From Crocodylus rhombifer (Eukaryota > Chordata > Crocodylia > Crocodylidae), in the NCBI GenBank assembly GCA_038503035.1, contig JAVSML010023999.1, positions 124,001 to 188,000 of the forward strand: a stretch of DNA of 64,000 nt, in the 5' to 3' direction. The number at the start of each line of letters is the position of its first letter. Within the stretch, counting starts at the first letter, position 1. Below the pieces are notes generated by a model that did no database searches, was not told where the DNA came from, and was given only the letters and a program-made list of their open reading frames with translations. Shown here piece by piece: positions 33,237-42,979 of the stretch. Position numbers and translations under genes: made by a program.

Positions 33237-33368
33237 GAAACTATGGAGCATCACAAGGAGCAAAGGAATATGATGGAATCACAGATCAGGGAGACTACAT
33301 TTAAGGAGTTTAGGTTTCAGTCAGAACAGTGGGAAGCAGAAAGAAGAAACTTCCAGATCATGTTGCAG
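33237..33368 (+). CDS. CCDC171: CCDC171 exon (coiled-coil region)
   Basis: A 44-codon exon in phase 0 at both ends with donor TTGCAG|GTATTT. It reads 'ETMEHHKEQRNMMESQIRET', 'TFKEFRFQSEQWEAERRNFQ' and 'IMLQ'. This matches mammalian CCDC171 around [20 protein letters not shown] and EEQWEAERRELQ without gaps. The start is chosen by that alignment (acceptor ATCAAG|G). A second acceptor at 33215 (AATAAAG|C) would add seven in-frame codons (QDCIYIK). Neither has a good pyrimidine tract, so the choice is uncertain while the reading frame is not. Too short to stand out as an open frame. Confidence 0.9.
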
Positions 33369-33984
33369 GTATTTTACCATAAAGCACTAATTATAAAGAC
33401 TGTTCTCCTTCTATAAGCTAAGCATAGTATTATTGCTTAATTTATCTGATCAGTTAGGAGGTCCTTGCCTACCTTTCAAAATCTCATGAACATTTTACTG
33501 GTCTTCTAGAATTGTTTGAGTACGTTTTAACAACTACTTCCTGTCTTTGCAGTAGTAGAGTATTGACAGTGCCCTCATCCCCCTGCTTTTATCTGTGGCA
33601 AATTAGGGTCGTTTTGATGTATTTGGCATTGTGCCTTGTAGTTGTGCAAGAGGGTTGTTCACAGAGTTTTTAAATATGGGGTTAAGAATAGGTTAGACTA
33701 ACAGTGTTCAGATTATGGCCTGTGGGCCTTATCCAGCCCCTGAAATGACTGAATTAGCCCATAGTACAAGGGACCAGTGGCAAACAGCTTGCCTGGCACA
33801 TCGCCTTCCTTGCTTGGCTCCATGCCACTGATTCCATTTTCAGCCCAGAGGTAAGTTCTCTTCTCTTCATCTTTCTCCCTGCTCTTCTCCTTCCCCTTTT
33901 CCTAATATTGGCAACCACCTCAGTCCCTCCTTTCTACCTTCCCCCCCTTACCAGGGGTACTGGTGGTGGCCTTTGCTTTAAATG
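33369..33984. other. CCDC171 intron start, possible hAT scrap
   Basis: No exon. The phrase TGTTCAGATTATGGCCTGTGG near 33701 resembles a decayed hAT terminus followed by GGCCC-type sequence, but no partner end was found. Confidence 0.4.
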
Positions 33985-34103
33985 TTTGATCTTCCCTGGA
34001 TTAAACAAACGCTTGCTTAGGATGGTTTAGATAGGGATGAGTAGGGAGCTGGACTAAAATATATCCTAAAGTCTGTTCCAGCTCTACTTTTTCTATGATT
34101 CTA
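33985..34103 (+). mobile_element. CR1 3'-end fragment
   Basis: The + strand reads TTGCTTAGGATGGTTTAGAT, then GGGAGCTGGACTAAAATATA, and ends TCCAGCTCTACTTTTTCTAT followed by GATTCT. This is the typical last ~110 bases of an amniote CR1, in the same orientation as CCDC171. Confidence 0.75.
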
Positions 34104-34918
34104 AGGGCATGAAAGATGTTGGCTTATTTGATCCCTGGAGAGTGAAATTCATTATTTGTCCACAGAGTAGCTGTGGAACAGGTAGCTGTTTCTTTACCAC
34201 TAATGTGTCTTCCTTCTGTGCAGGACAAAAACTGTGGTCCATGATGGTGGATCTTCCTGTTTCAGTCAGAAGGCATTTGTTGTCCCTTTCCACTGAAATG
34301 TGGTCTTCTTTTTTTAGACTCTGCCAGCTGTATGCTCCCCCCTCTCTCCCCTCTGCCACTTTTTTGGGTCTGGCCCCACCTCCCTGCCACTTTGGGTCTG
34401 GTCCTGCCCCACCCCCTTTGCCCCCCTGCAACTTTGGGTCTGACCCTGCTTGCCCCCCACACCGCTTCGGGTCTGGCCCCGCTCCCCCGGCCCCCTCTCC
34501 GCGTGTTGCTCTGGGTGTGCCTGGCCCATATCCACCTGCCTCCCCACTCTCCTTCCTCGTTCCCTGCCCACCACCTCCGCCTCCCTGCCAGCTGTTCTGG
34601 GGGGGCAGGGGGTGCTGCCACTGATTTTTTTCCCCCCCCTCCCCTTGCCTCTTTGTCCTCAGGTAGGGAGGTGGAGAGGAAGCCCTGCTGCTTGGCCAGG
34701 GCATGTTCCCTGCCTCCAGGGCATGTTCCCTGCTGCCAAACTTCCCCAGCAGTGGCACAAACTTGGGCCATGCAGCCTGGACTGTCTAGCTAATCACCAC
34801 CCACCCACTTGGCAGCGCATGTGCACTTGCCCAGAAGCGTTATGGACAGAGAAACAGAAACACATGCACACTAAGCCTTTTATTATGTTGGAATACCCTG
34901 AGAGCGTTATGTAAATAT
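34104..34918. other. GC-rich intron stretch, no gene called
   Basis: Region 34320-34640 repeats TTTGGGTCTGGCCCCACC-like phrases (CCACTTTGGGTCTGG, CAACTTTGGGTCTGACC, CCGCTTCGGGTCTGGCC) about every 45-50 bases, and so is tandemly organised. The long open frames on both strands come from this composition. Confidence 0.5.
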
Positions 34919-35314
34919 TAGAGGTGCACTGATACATCAGTCCAATATTGGATCAGCACTAATACTAAGAACATTGCCTATATCAGAAATTGGCCTGATG
35001 GGGCCGATAATTTGGCTAATAAATGCCTGCGAGTGCATGCAAGCACAGTGCAGCATGCAGGCATTGAGGAGCACAGCTTGGCAGCTTGGAGAGCTGCTTG
35101 CAGCTGGTAAGTCTGTTGTGGGGGGAGGGAAGGGGAGAGGGAAGAAGCCCCACTTCCCTTTCTCATTGCGGGGGGTGTTGATCTTCCCTCCCCTTCCACC
35201 ACAACAGACTTACCAGCTGGATGCAGCTGTATTGGAAATCAGATCAGTACTGGCCGATATGTCTCCTTAAAAATCAGCTATCGGGTCCCAAAACCTCTTA
35301 TTAGTCCACCCCTA
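34919..35314. mobile_element. hAT-like foldback element, copy 3 (396 bp), complete
   Basis: It starts TAGAGGTGCACTGATACATC and ends TATTAGTCCACCCCTA. Both sides carry the exact 8-bp duplication GTAAATAT (34911-34918 and 35315-35322). The arms mirror each other: AGCTGGTAAGTCTGTTGTGG near 35103 and CCACAACAGACTTACCAGCT near 35198. The 8-bp duplication and short terminal repeats point to the hAT superfamily. Non-autonomous; no transposase frame. Confidence 0.88.
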
Positions 35315-35322
35315 GTAAATAT

Positions 35323-36241
35323 GTTAAGTCTATAAATACTGAATATCTGGTGTCCTTTTAAGAGCTTTTCTGGCTTGTCAAATAAGAGTGATGCAGAACC
35401 AGCATGAGTGAGTATGAGACAAATTTTGCATGAAATACCCCAACCCTAAGAGCCATATTGATTTATAATAAAGCAGCAAAGTATGCAGTAATGAAAGTAA
35501 TTGGGTGAAGTGATTAAAGAACTTTATTTTATTAAAAATAGGTGACTCTCCTATGTAACTCTTGTAGTTATCAATAGAAATCTTCCCATGCTTTTATTTT
35601 ATCTTTTACCAAAAAAATAAAAATAAAATCCCCCAACCCCTTTGTTAACGAAATTGGTTTCAATTTAGGTTCTGAGTCCGATTCCATGCTGTTTTTCAAG
35701 AACAAACAGTTTGTAAGGGCTGGAGCAAGAAAAGTTTCTCCTCCATCTTGATTGCTAGATACTGCTTTTACTTTCTGTAGACTTGGGAAGGATGTTGTGC
35801 TGATGAAATGGTGAATGATAATTGATTGTGCAGTGGATGTGTTCCTTTGCTACAAAGCATTTTTTCCACTGCTAAGTATCCTATACTATTTTTATTAGTA
35901 TTTGTATTAACTTGGTGCTTAAGAGCCTGACCCATGAACTGGTACCTCCTTGTGCATACCTCTGTATCAGCAGTTAACTGTAAGACAATCGCAGCCCCAA
36001 AGAGCTTACAGTTCAGTATGAGAAACCAGATACTCCTCCTTTGTACAAAGGAAAAAGTCCATTGGTCAGCAGGGTGAGCAGTGGTATTAGTGCACCAGTA
36101 ACTAAAATGTAAGTGAAGCTTTTGGTAAGTATCATGGCAAATGTGAGTTTCATAAAGGAATGTGAAGGAGAATAATAAAAGTTATAGATGTTATGAAAAG
36201 CTTTTTCTAAAAATGGAGGGTGACTCATGTAAAGCATAAAG
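35323..36241. other. CCDC171 intron, no exon recognised
   Basis: AT-rich sequence, no recognised gene, RNA or repeat. Confidence 0.5.
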
Positions 36242-37015
36242 CAGAGGTCAGCAACCCCTGGCACATGTGCCGATCATGGCACGCGAGGCCATTTTGCTCA
36301 GCACACTGCTGCCAGCCATGAAGCCCAGTCTGCTTGCAGCAGGGCTTGCAGCTGAGCTTGCCTGACTCCCACCCACTCTGAGGTCAGCCCCAGCCCAGCC
36401 CCTCACCAGGATGAGGCTGGCGCTGCCTCTTGCTAGGAGTATCGCACCTTTTGTGGGCTTAGCTGTGCAGGGTGGGTGGGTGGTTGGGCTGATGGGCAGG
36501 CTCTGGGCCGGAGCCTCGGCCAGATGTGCTGTAGCCTGGGGGCTGGCTCCCTGGGAAAGCGTGGGGCTCTGGCGGGACCAGGGCATTGTTGGGTTGGACT
36601 TTGTCCAGTGGCCCAGGAGCCTGGCTCTGTGTGCCTGCGCATCTGGTTCTGTGTCTGTGTCTGCCTCTATCTGGTTCTCTGTGTCTGTGTGTGCACATGT
36701 CTGATTCTGGATGTGTGTGTATGCATGTGTCTGTTCTGGTTCTCTGTGTATGTGCACGTGGTTCATTGTCTCTCTCTCCCATTGCAACATGCTTAACAAA
36801 AAANNNNNNNNNNAAAAAAGGAATACACAACAACAAAGGTAACATTTATGATTATTAAATATACTAATATGCCATGCATCCTGCCATTCACCCCCACCCT
36901 CATTTTGTCCTGAACTGTCCTGAACTTTTGTACAGCATGCCAGTACTCCAGCACCTTCCAAGGTAGACATTCTGGTTTCTTTGGCACTCCAGCCAAAGAA
37001 GGTTGCCTACACCTG
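36242..37015. mobile_element. Non-autonomous hAT-like element (774 bp) with 10-N gap
   Basis: The left end CAGAGGTCAGCAACCCCTGG is mirrored by the right end reading GAAGGTTGCCTACACCTG. The flanking 8-mers GCATAAAG (36234-36241) and GCATGAAG (37016-37023) differ at one position. The interior holds a CTGTGTCTGTGTG-type simple repeat (36600-36770) and a 10-N gap at 36804-36813. No transposase frame. Confidence 0.8.
36804..36813. other. Assembly gap, 10 N
   Basis: Ten N flanked by A runs; probably a homopolymer-associated gap. Confidence 0.99.
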
Positions 37016-37023
37016 GCATGAAG

Positions 37024-37429
37024 GTTCTGTTTAAAAATCTGATAAAATGGAGGCAAACGTATTGGAGTAGATTAACTCATTAGAGTTGAGATCTTGATAA
37101 GTGAATGAAGTGTGACTAGTATATAGGGTATGTACAGACATATGGGGAGGTTAGAGTTAAAAATGACCACTTAAGCGGAGTCTACAGGAGGGAGCAGGGG
37201 GGACAGGCAGTGTCTGTAGTGGGCTAACACGGTCTGCAGGGAAGATATGTCCCCAGTGAACCAATCTCCCCATCTCTTCCACCTCTACCCCCACCTTGAC
37301 TTACTTCCTTTGCTCTTGGCATTGTGAATGCTGGTAAAACCAGCACTGGGAGTGGCTTGTGGTATGCAGGGTTTGGTGAGCTTGGGGGAGAGAGGCTGAG
37401 GGGAAGCACTGGTTGGTCCATGGAGGTGT
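37024..37429. other. Intron sequence next to a truncated retroelement
   Basis: No exon seen. A proline- and serine-rich - strand frame (37475-37224) continues from the retroelement's RNase H frame but has no gypsy character, so the retroelement appears to be cut near 37430-37460. No 3' LTR is present. Confidence 0.45.
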
Positions 37430-38245
37430 GGAGTTGGGGTTGGGGTTGGCCAAAAATAGCCTGGTGCCAGGGCAATGTTTTATCTTAAAACAATGTGGCT
37501 GCAGACTAAAGGCCCATTTCATCAGCCGAGCATTGTCTGTCTTCATGTCCTGTAGGGGTGAGTGATCGATGATCAGCGTGAGCTGACATCCTAGTAGGTA
37601 GTATCCGAATGTTTCAACAGCCCACTTAATTGCCAAACACTCCTCTATCGTGGTGTAATTCCGTTCTGGTGGATGTAATTTCCTATTTGTGTAGTCTATA
37701 GGGCGCTCTTCTTCCTCTCTCTGAACCAACACCGCTCCAATAGCTACTTTTGATGCATCGGTCTGCACCTGGAACGGTTTATTAAAGTCTGCTGTATATA
37801 GTAGGGGTTGTAAACTTAGTGCGTCCTTCACTGCTCGGAAAGCCTCTTCCACAGCTGGTGTCCATCTCACCTTGGTAGGAGCCCCCGCCTTTATCATCTC
37901 TGTCAAAGGCACTACCACCTCTGCAAAGTGAGGTACGAACTTCCTATAATAATTGGCTAACCCCCAAAAAGCCCTTACTTGTCGTTTAGTATGAGGAGCT
38001 TGATACTTTTGCAAGGCCTCCACTGCCTCCACCTTGCTTAATATTGGTTTCGCCCTTCCACTTCCTACGAGGAACCCCAGATATTGTGTTTCCTTTTTCC
38101 CTATTGTGCATTTCTTCGGATTGGCAGTCAATCCGGCTCTTCTCAAGTCTTGTACTACCGCTCTTAATGCGGTGAGGTGTTCCTCCCAGCTCTCAGTGTA
38201 GATAATAATATCGTCAGTGTAAGTAAGCCATGGCGTAATCCCCAT
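37430..38245 (-). pseudogene. Ty3/gypsy reverse transcriptase end and RNase H remnant
   Basis: The frame opens just at the polymerase active-site box (Y-T-D-D-I-I-I-Y), then reads through 'KCTIGKKETQYLGFLVG', 'AFWGLANYYRKFVPHFAE', 'PFQVQTDASKVAIGAVLVQ' and 'IEECLAIKWAVETFGYYL', with 'IIDHSPL' near the end. The T-D-A-S, E-C-L-A and D-H-x-P-L motifs carry the RNase H active-site acidic residues. The frame then continues into unrelated sequence below about 37440. A frameshift at about 38214-38245 separates it from the polymerase palm part. Confidence 0.9.
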
Positions 38246-38800
38246 GGGGAGCCAAAACTCTGTCCATTAGATGTTGAAATATAGCTGCGGCTTCATGTAA
38301 TCCGAATGGCATGCACTGGAACTGGAAAAGACCCCAAGGGGTGGCAAATGCTGTCTTTTCTTGATCTTCTGGTGCCACTAGGATCTGCCAGTAACCTTTT
38401 GTCAGGTCTAAGGTGGAGATGTAGCGGGCTTGCCCAGTGTTTTGTATCAGCTCGTTTATTCTTGGCATTGGGTAGGCATCGAACCTAGCTACTGCATTCA
38501 CCTTCTGGAAATCAATACAGAGACAAATTTTTCCATCGGGCTTAGGTACTGCTACGATGGGGCTCTGGCAGTCACTGTGGGATTTGCATATGATGCCCTT
38601 CTCCAGCATCATCGCTATCTCTGTCTTTATCTAGCTTTGCAGTCCCTGGGGAATCTGTCGCCAGTTCCCACGGATCACCTGGCCCGGAGGAGTTCTTATC
38701 CAATGTACCACACCCCGAGCTTCCCCAGGAGTTTCCCGGAATACATATCCATACTCCCTGATTAGCTTGGTGGCCTGTCTTCTCTGCTCTTTTAATAGTT
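38214..38800 (-). pseudogene. Ty3/gypsy reverse transcriptase N-terminal remnant
   Basis: It reads 'MLEKGIICKSHSDCQSPIVA', 'KPDGKICLCIDFQKVNAV', 'YISTLDLTKGYWQI' and 'TPWGLFQFQCMPFGLHEA'. These are the fingers and palm blocks, with the first catalytic Asp in L-D-L-T-K-G. The usual R-F-C-V-D-Y is I-C-L-C-I-D-F here. The upstream linker 'LIREYGYVFRETPGEARG' (38631-38800) joins after a stop near 38632. The block order and spacing match gypsy polymerases. Confidence 0.92.
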
Positions 38801-38859
38801 GTGGGGCCAGTTCTACGTCCCCCGGTCCACTCTCCTCTGTCAGTGAGGGTCCCAACTCT

Positions 38860-39275
38860 AATCCCTCGGGATGGAGGGCTAGGTACATGCATTCCCGGTC
38901 TTCCCACTTCTTTAGCCTATTAACACGGTATACCTGCTTCTTTTTCTGTTTATCTATCTGGTACACCTCATAGTCTACAGGCCCCAACTTGGCATATAAC
39001 TTCATAGGGTCCCTGCCACCGAGTGAGTAACTTACTCTCCCAGTCCGGCAGTAGAACCAACACATGATCTCCCACATCATATTTCCTTGTCCAGGTGCCT
39101 CGGTTGTAATATCTCACTTGCCGTTGCTGTGCCTCCTGAGGTTTCCTAAGACCATGCTCCGAGCTGCTTCAAGATGTTTCTGCAGGTGTATTACATATTT
39201 AAATCAGATCCAGGATCACCCTTGGTTGCCAGGGTATAATAATTCAAAGGGTGGAAACCCAGTTGAGGTTGTCCC
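38860..39275 (-). pseudogene. Integrase C-terminal (GPY/F-like) module remnant
   Basis: The - strand at about 39080-38880 reads 'LYAKLGPVDYEVYQIDKQKK' and 'QVYRVNRLKKWEDRE'. This is the pattern of the gypsy integrase C-terminal module (x-G-P-V-x-Y-E-V … Y-H-V-N-x-L-K-K-W), which binds DNA non-specifically. It leads directly into the reverse transcriptase linker, confirming that integrase is upstream of polymerase. The stretch 39080-39275 between this module and the catalytic core is poorly preserved. Confidence 0.8.
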
Positions 39276-40083
39276 TTACTGCAAACAGCAATGACTGGTA
39301 ATCATTTTATCCCAAACCTGAGGGCTCTTGACCACAAACTTCTTTAACATCTGTTTCAGTGTTTGATTAAAATGTTCCACAAGCCCATCCGTTTGGGGAT
39401 GATACACTGCCATCCTCAGCTGTTTAATTCCTAAAGCTTTACTCACTCCCTCAAACACCCGTGATGTAAAATTCATTCCCTGATCAGTCAGCAGTTCTTT
39501 AGGGAGTCCTATGCAGGAGAACATCTTCACTAGCTTGTTTACCACCTTTGGGGTGGACACTGTCCGCATCGGCACAGCTTCTGAGTACCTTGTGGCATAA
39601 TCCAGTAAAACCAATATATACTAGTTCCCGGTGCTACTTCGGGGAAGTGGCCCCATGATGTCCAGTGCCACCCGCTCAAAGGGAACCTCCACCAAAGGTA
39701 TTGGAACTAAAGGAGCCTTTGGGGGTTGTCTTGGATTCACTTTTTGGCCCACAGAACGTGAAGCGCAATACCTCACCACTTCCTGCAACAGTCCTGGCCA
39801 AAAAAAAATCTTGCCTGAATACGGTCTTGTCCCTGCCCAAATGTTCCCCCATAGGGAGCTCATGAGCCACCTTCAATAAAGCTCGTTGATAGCGCCGAGG
39901 CACCAGCAGCTGTACAACATCCCTTCCTTCAGGCTCCCCTTGTTCAACTCGGTACTGGAGGTTATTTCTTATCTTGAATCTTGGCGTTGTCTTTATCAGC
40001 TCCGGCCGTAATACCTCTCCGTTTCGTTGGGCCAAGTGTTCTTGTAATGCAGACCAAAAATCTGGCTCCCGACTCTGCTGCAA
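39276..40083 (-). pseudogene. Ty3/gypsy integrase remnant (zinc-binding and catalytic domains)
   Basis: The zinc-binding part (40083-39676) shows 'RALLKVAHELPMGEHLGRDK' with both histidines; after a frame change 'VVRYCASRSV' keeps one cysteine while the second of the usual C-x-x-C is replaced by Arg. Then comes 'PFERVALDIMGPLPRSS' with the first Asp. The catalytic core (39614-39276) has 'LLTDQGMNFTSRVF' and 'AVYHPQTDGLVEHFNQTLK', with exactly 35 residues between Asp and Glu, the D-D-35-E spacing. Frameshifts near 39700 and a stop near 39618 inactivate it. Confidence 0.9.
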
Positions 40084-40092
40084 CTGGAAGTG

Positions 40093-40362
40093 TTAGTCTT
40101 CCCATAAGTGTACAATGTCCACCTCTTGTTCACCCCTTTCTTCGGGAGGAGGTTGTTCGGTTGCACCCACGAACACTTCAGCCTTCTCCCCTGGCCTCCC
40201 ACTGGTTATCTCTTCCAACAACCTGGGCCAGTCGCAGCCCAGTAGTACTAGATAGGGTAAATGCTCAACAACCCCAACTAGCATCTGATCGGTCCTCTTG
40301 CCTACTTGTAGGGTGGCCCCCACCCTGTTATTTTCGAGGGAGTCCTCACACCAACGTTGCAC
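40093..40362 (-). pseudogene. Retroelement aspartic protease, C-terminal remnant
   Basis: The frame contains 'MLVGVVEHLPYLVLLGCDWP', which fits the region after the flap of gypsy proteases (V-G-V-x-x-L-P-Y-x-V-L-L-G-x-D-W, as in Gmr1-like elements). The active-site D-T/S-G is expected just upstream but I do not see it before the stops at about 40370-40430. It lies between the gag remnant and integrase, the expected position for a pol polyprotein with integrase next. Confidence 0.65.
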
Positions 40363-40429
40363 CTTTACTCAATCCGCTACTCCCCTTTCTTTTGTCGGTA
40401 CCACATCACTCCTCACCATAGTCTGTAAT

Positions 40430-40780
40430 GACTAGCATAGCCTGTACCTTTTTCCATCCACTGTCACGTCCATTGTAAGTGCGGGAGGCTCGTCTCCCCA
40501 CCTCAGCATCAACTCTGGTCCCATAGCCGCACATCCCTATCTAGATCATTGGTCATGGGTGGGTGCTCCTGATAGTGTTGGCTATCCTGATAGTCTGTTG
40601 TCTTCCGGCATGATCCCGTAGGCCTTGTATTGTTAGACATAGCTGGTTCTCTACTTGCTGCTGTGACTGTGGGTCTGGGATTAGGGTCTGCTCCCATTGC
40701 GCTCTCTTGATGGACCCAAGGACTCGTTTCTTCATGCGGGCAAACCACCGTCTTATGATGAATACTGCTGTATGATAAAT
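40430..40780 (-). pseudogene. Short gag-like remnant
   Basis: Two overlapping - strand frames (40871-40509 and 40834-40553) lie where gag should start, right after the primer site. Readable pieces such as 'RAQWEQTLIPDPQSQQQVEN' have no recognisable capsid or zinc-knuckle motif. With only about 350 bases before protease, most of gag is deleted. Called by position only. Confidence 0.4.
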
Positions 40781-40797
40781 TCCTGGCCAATGCACCA
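40780..40797 (-). promoter_or_regulatory. Primer binding site matching tRNA-Gly
   Basis: Read on the - strand, after the LTR end ACA and one G, the sequence is TGGTGCATTGGCCAGGAA. It matches the complement of the 3' end of the eukaryotic tRNA-Gly(GCC), CCAATGCACCA preceded by TTCCCGG, at 17 of 18 positions. It sits one base from the LTR, as is normal for minus-strand priming. Confidence 0.8.
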
Positions 40798-40798
40798 C

Positions 40799-41616
40799 TG
40801 TGACCAGGTGTGTTCCTTCGGTGACTCTGCCCACCTGTTATGGGCCAACTGCCCACCTTCTCACCTGCCATGCCTTGTTGTTAATTGCTTAATTAGAAGA
40901 TGTTAATTAAGTGGGAGGCTGCCCATTTTACTGCCCTGATGCAAGGGGGCACTATCTGTGGCTCCCCTACACCACAGCCCAAGCCTCACAGATGGTACTC
41001 ACATCGGTTGGTCTGGGCCTTACTGTAACTCTGGCCCCCTTTGTCCTCCCTGGGCTCTCTGTGGCCCTGCTTCGCTGGACACCTCACTGGGCATTTGTCA
41101 ATGCTGCCCCCCTTCTCTGGGGGCTTCTCACTGCCCCCCCCCGGGACTAGGGTCTGCATGTGGCTGTGGCTCCCCTATGAGGCCTCCTCCAACCCCTGAT
41201 AGCCTCACCCAAACCTCCGGTTCTAAACAGCAAACACAAAACACAAGCCCCTAGGCTATGACATAAAATCTAAGCCATCCAGCTAAACATCATTTCATCC
41301 CTACCAGGGAATTCTCCACCACACAACAGCAATCAGGAGCTGCTTATGCAGTCAGGCTTCTCCCCTTTGTTTGCTCTGGCAGAGCTCCTTCTCCCTTGGC
41401 TGCTAGCAGGGAACTGCCAGCCTGGCCCCAGCCCTGGAGTTTAAATGTGAACCAGGCCCTGCCCCTCCCGGTCAGCTTACTGCTGGCAGGTGTGGGTCAG
41501 CAGCTAACTTTGGTTGCCTTGGCAACCAGCAGCTGGGGCTCCTCACGCGCTATTAGGGCTCTTTCCTAGCAGTTTCCCCTCTCTAAAGGAGCAGGGTGCC
41601 TAAGTGCTCTGCAACA
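40799..41616 (-). repeat. 5' LTR of the Gmr1-like element (818 bp)
   Basis: On the - strand it starts TGTTGCAGAGCACTTAGGC and ends at TCACA, next to the primer binding site. It shares with the other LTRs of the family the regions around GAGGCCTCATAGG and GGCAGCCTCCCAC. A target duplication cannot be checked because the 3' LTR is missing; the outer flank is GGCTG. Confidence 0.85.
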
Positions 41617-41832
41617 GGCTGAAAAGAAGCAGCAAGAATATCTAAGAAGTAAGTGGAATCAAGGAAGGTGACTTTGTAAGATGAGAGAAATTAAAGCATG
41701 TGGAGCAGAAAGTAGCTTAAAGAGATGAGGTTGCTTGGAGACTCTCATTCACTACATGTGGCTATATGTGCATAGTTCAAGGGTAGTGGGGTTGCTGACC
41801 AGATGAGGTAGCTGCTTAGTAAATAAAGGGAG
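41617..41832. other. Spacer between two LTRs
   Basis: 216 bases of ordinary-looking intron DNA between the 5' LTR and the following solo LTR, showing that the two are independent insertions. Confidence 0.6.
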
Positions 41833-42946
41833 TGTGACAGGAGTAGCAATATTGGAGCCTTTCTGGGAGTGGCTCCGCCCTCCTGTAATGGGTCAACTGC
41901 CTGCTTACTCCCTTGCCATGCCTTGATCTTATTTGATTAGAAGATGTTTGTAGTCAGCGGGAGGCTGCCCATTTTTCTGCACCCTGGTGACAAGGGGGCG
42001 CTACCTGCGGCTCCTTTTCCTCCCCTACCCCGCAGCCCAAGCCTCGCAGATGGAGTTGACATAGTTTAACCTGGGCCTTGTTGTTTTCTGGGCCTCCTCT
42101 TTACTCCTGGGGCTCCGCACTGCCCCCTCTTTCGCTTGCTCTGGGCCTCACTGCCCCCTTTTCTCACTCGCCCTGGGGGCTTCTTGCTGCCCCCTTCTAT
42201 CTCCTGCTCCGGGGCTTCTCCCTACTGCCCCCTCTCGCTCCGGGGCTCCTTGCTGCCCCCTCTCAGGGATGGGGTAGTGCACCCCTAACTGCGGTGCCCT
42301 CACTGGCTCTGGGATCCCCACCACTGTGGAGTCCCCCTAAGACTTCTCGCCCATGCCCACACTGGGCCCTCTCTCACACTGGTCTCCTCACCCACACGAC
42401 TCTGCCCCCCTGGGGGGCCCGGGGTCTATATAACCCCAAAACATGGCACCTTCTCTGGTGCCAGGAGACCCCCACGCTACTGTGGATCTCCTATGAGGCC
42501 TCGTCCACCCCTAATAGCCTCACCCGGTCCTCCGGTGAAAACAGTAAGCATAAATCCTAAAACCCCTGGGCTACAACATAAAAACTAGACCGTCCAGTCG
42601 AACAAAAATCTACTCCCTACGAGGGAGCGGGGGAAGAAGGGCTCCACCAACCTCAGCAGTGACCAGGGGATGCTCTCATGGGCAGAGTCCTCCCCTCTGT
42701 CTGCCTGAGCTGAGTCCCTAGTCCCACAGCTGCTGAAGAGGGACTGCCTTCCTGGCCTCCTACCTGGGCTTAAGAAGGGATAAGCCCTACCCCTTCCTGG
42801 TCAGCTGGTTTTACAAGGTGTCCCGGCAACCAGCACCTGTGCAGCCCTGGTGACTGGCAGCTGAGCCCCCCCCCCTTTCTGCCACTAGGGGTTTCCCCAG
42901 AGCAATCTCCGCCCTCAGGCGCAGGGCACCCGTGTGCACTGCGACA
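41833..42946 (-). mobile_element. Solo LTR of the Gmr1-like family (1114 bp)
   Basis: On the + strand it begins TGTGACAGGAGTAGCAATAT and ends GTGTGCACTGCGACA, flanked by the perfect duplication GGGAG (41828-41832 and 42947-42951). It is homologous along its length to the 5' LTR just upstream but about 300 bp longer, mostly from a GC-rich 'CTCACTGCCCCC…GGGGCTTCT' tandem part at about 42090-42260. The perfect duplication suggests a fairly recent event. Confidence 0.9.
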
Positions 42947-42979
42947 GGGAGTAAAGAGGAGTAATATTCCTTACTTGTT

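Larger units (their letters stand above)
37430..41616 (-). mobile_element. Gmr1-like Ty3/gypsy retrotransposon, 3'-truncated and inactivated
   Basis: On the - strand, from the 5' LTR (41616-40799), come a tRNA-Gly-type primer binding site, a short gag remnant, a protease end, integrase, a GPY/F-like module, reverse transcriptase and RNase H. Integrase precedes reverse transcriptase, the Ty1/copia-like order known within Ty3/gypsy only from the Gmr1 group. The gag region is much too short (about 430 bp) and the 3' LTR is absent. Several frameshifts break pol. It lies antisense in the large CCDC171 intron. LTR relatives stand at 22445-23212, 41833-42946 and 54431-55518. Confidence 0.88.

Noticed and set aside
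34093..34914. Long overlapping open frames on both strands (up to 221 codons)
   Set aside because: They follow from the GC-rich tandem phrases in this region. Proline- and glycine-rich compositions mirror each other on opposite strands and no family resemblance is visible.
37224..37475. Proline-rich - strand frame continuing from the RNase H frame
   Set aside because: Gypsy similarity ends near 37440. The remainder looks like host DNA read through after a truncation.
40880..40940. TTAATTAAGT inverted motif in the LTR as a separate element
   Set aside because: It is an internal part of the LTR, also present in altered form in the other copies.
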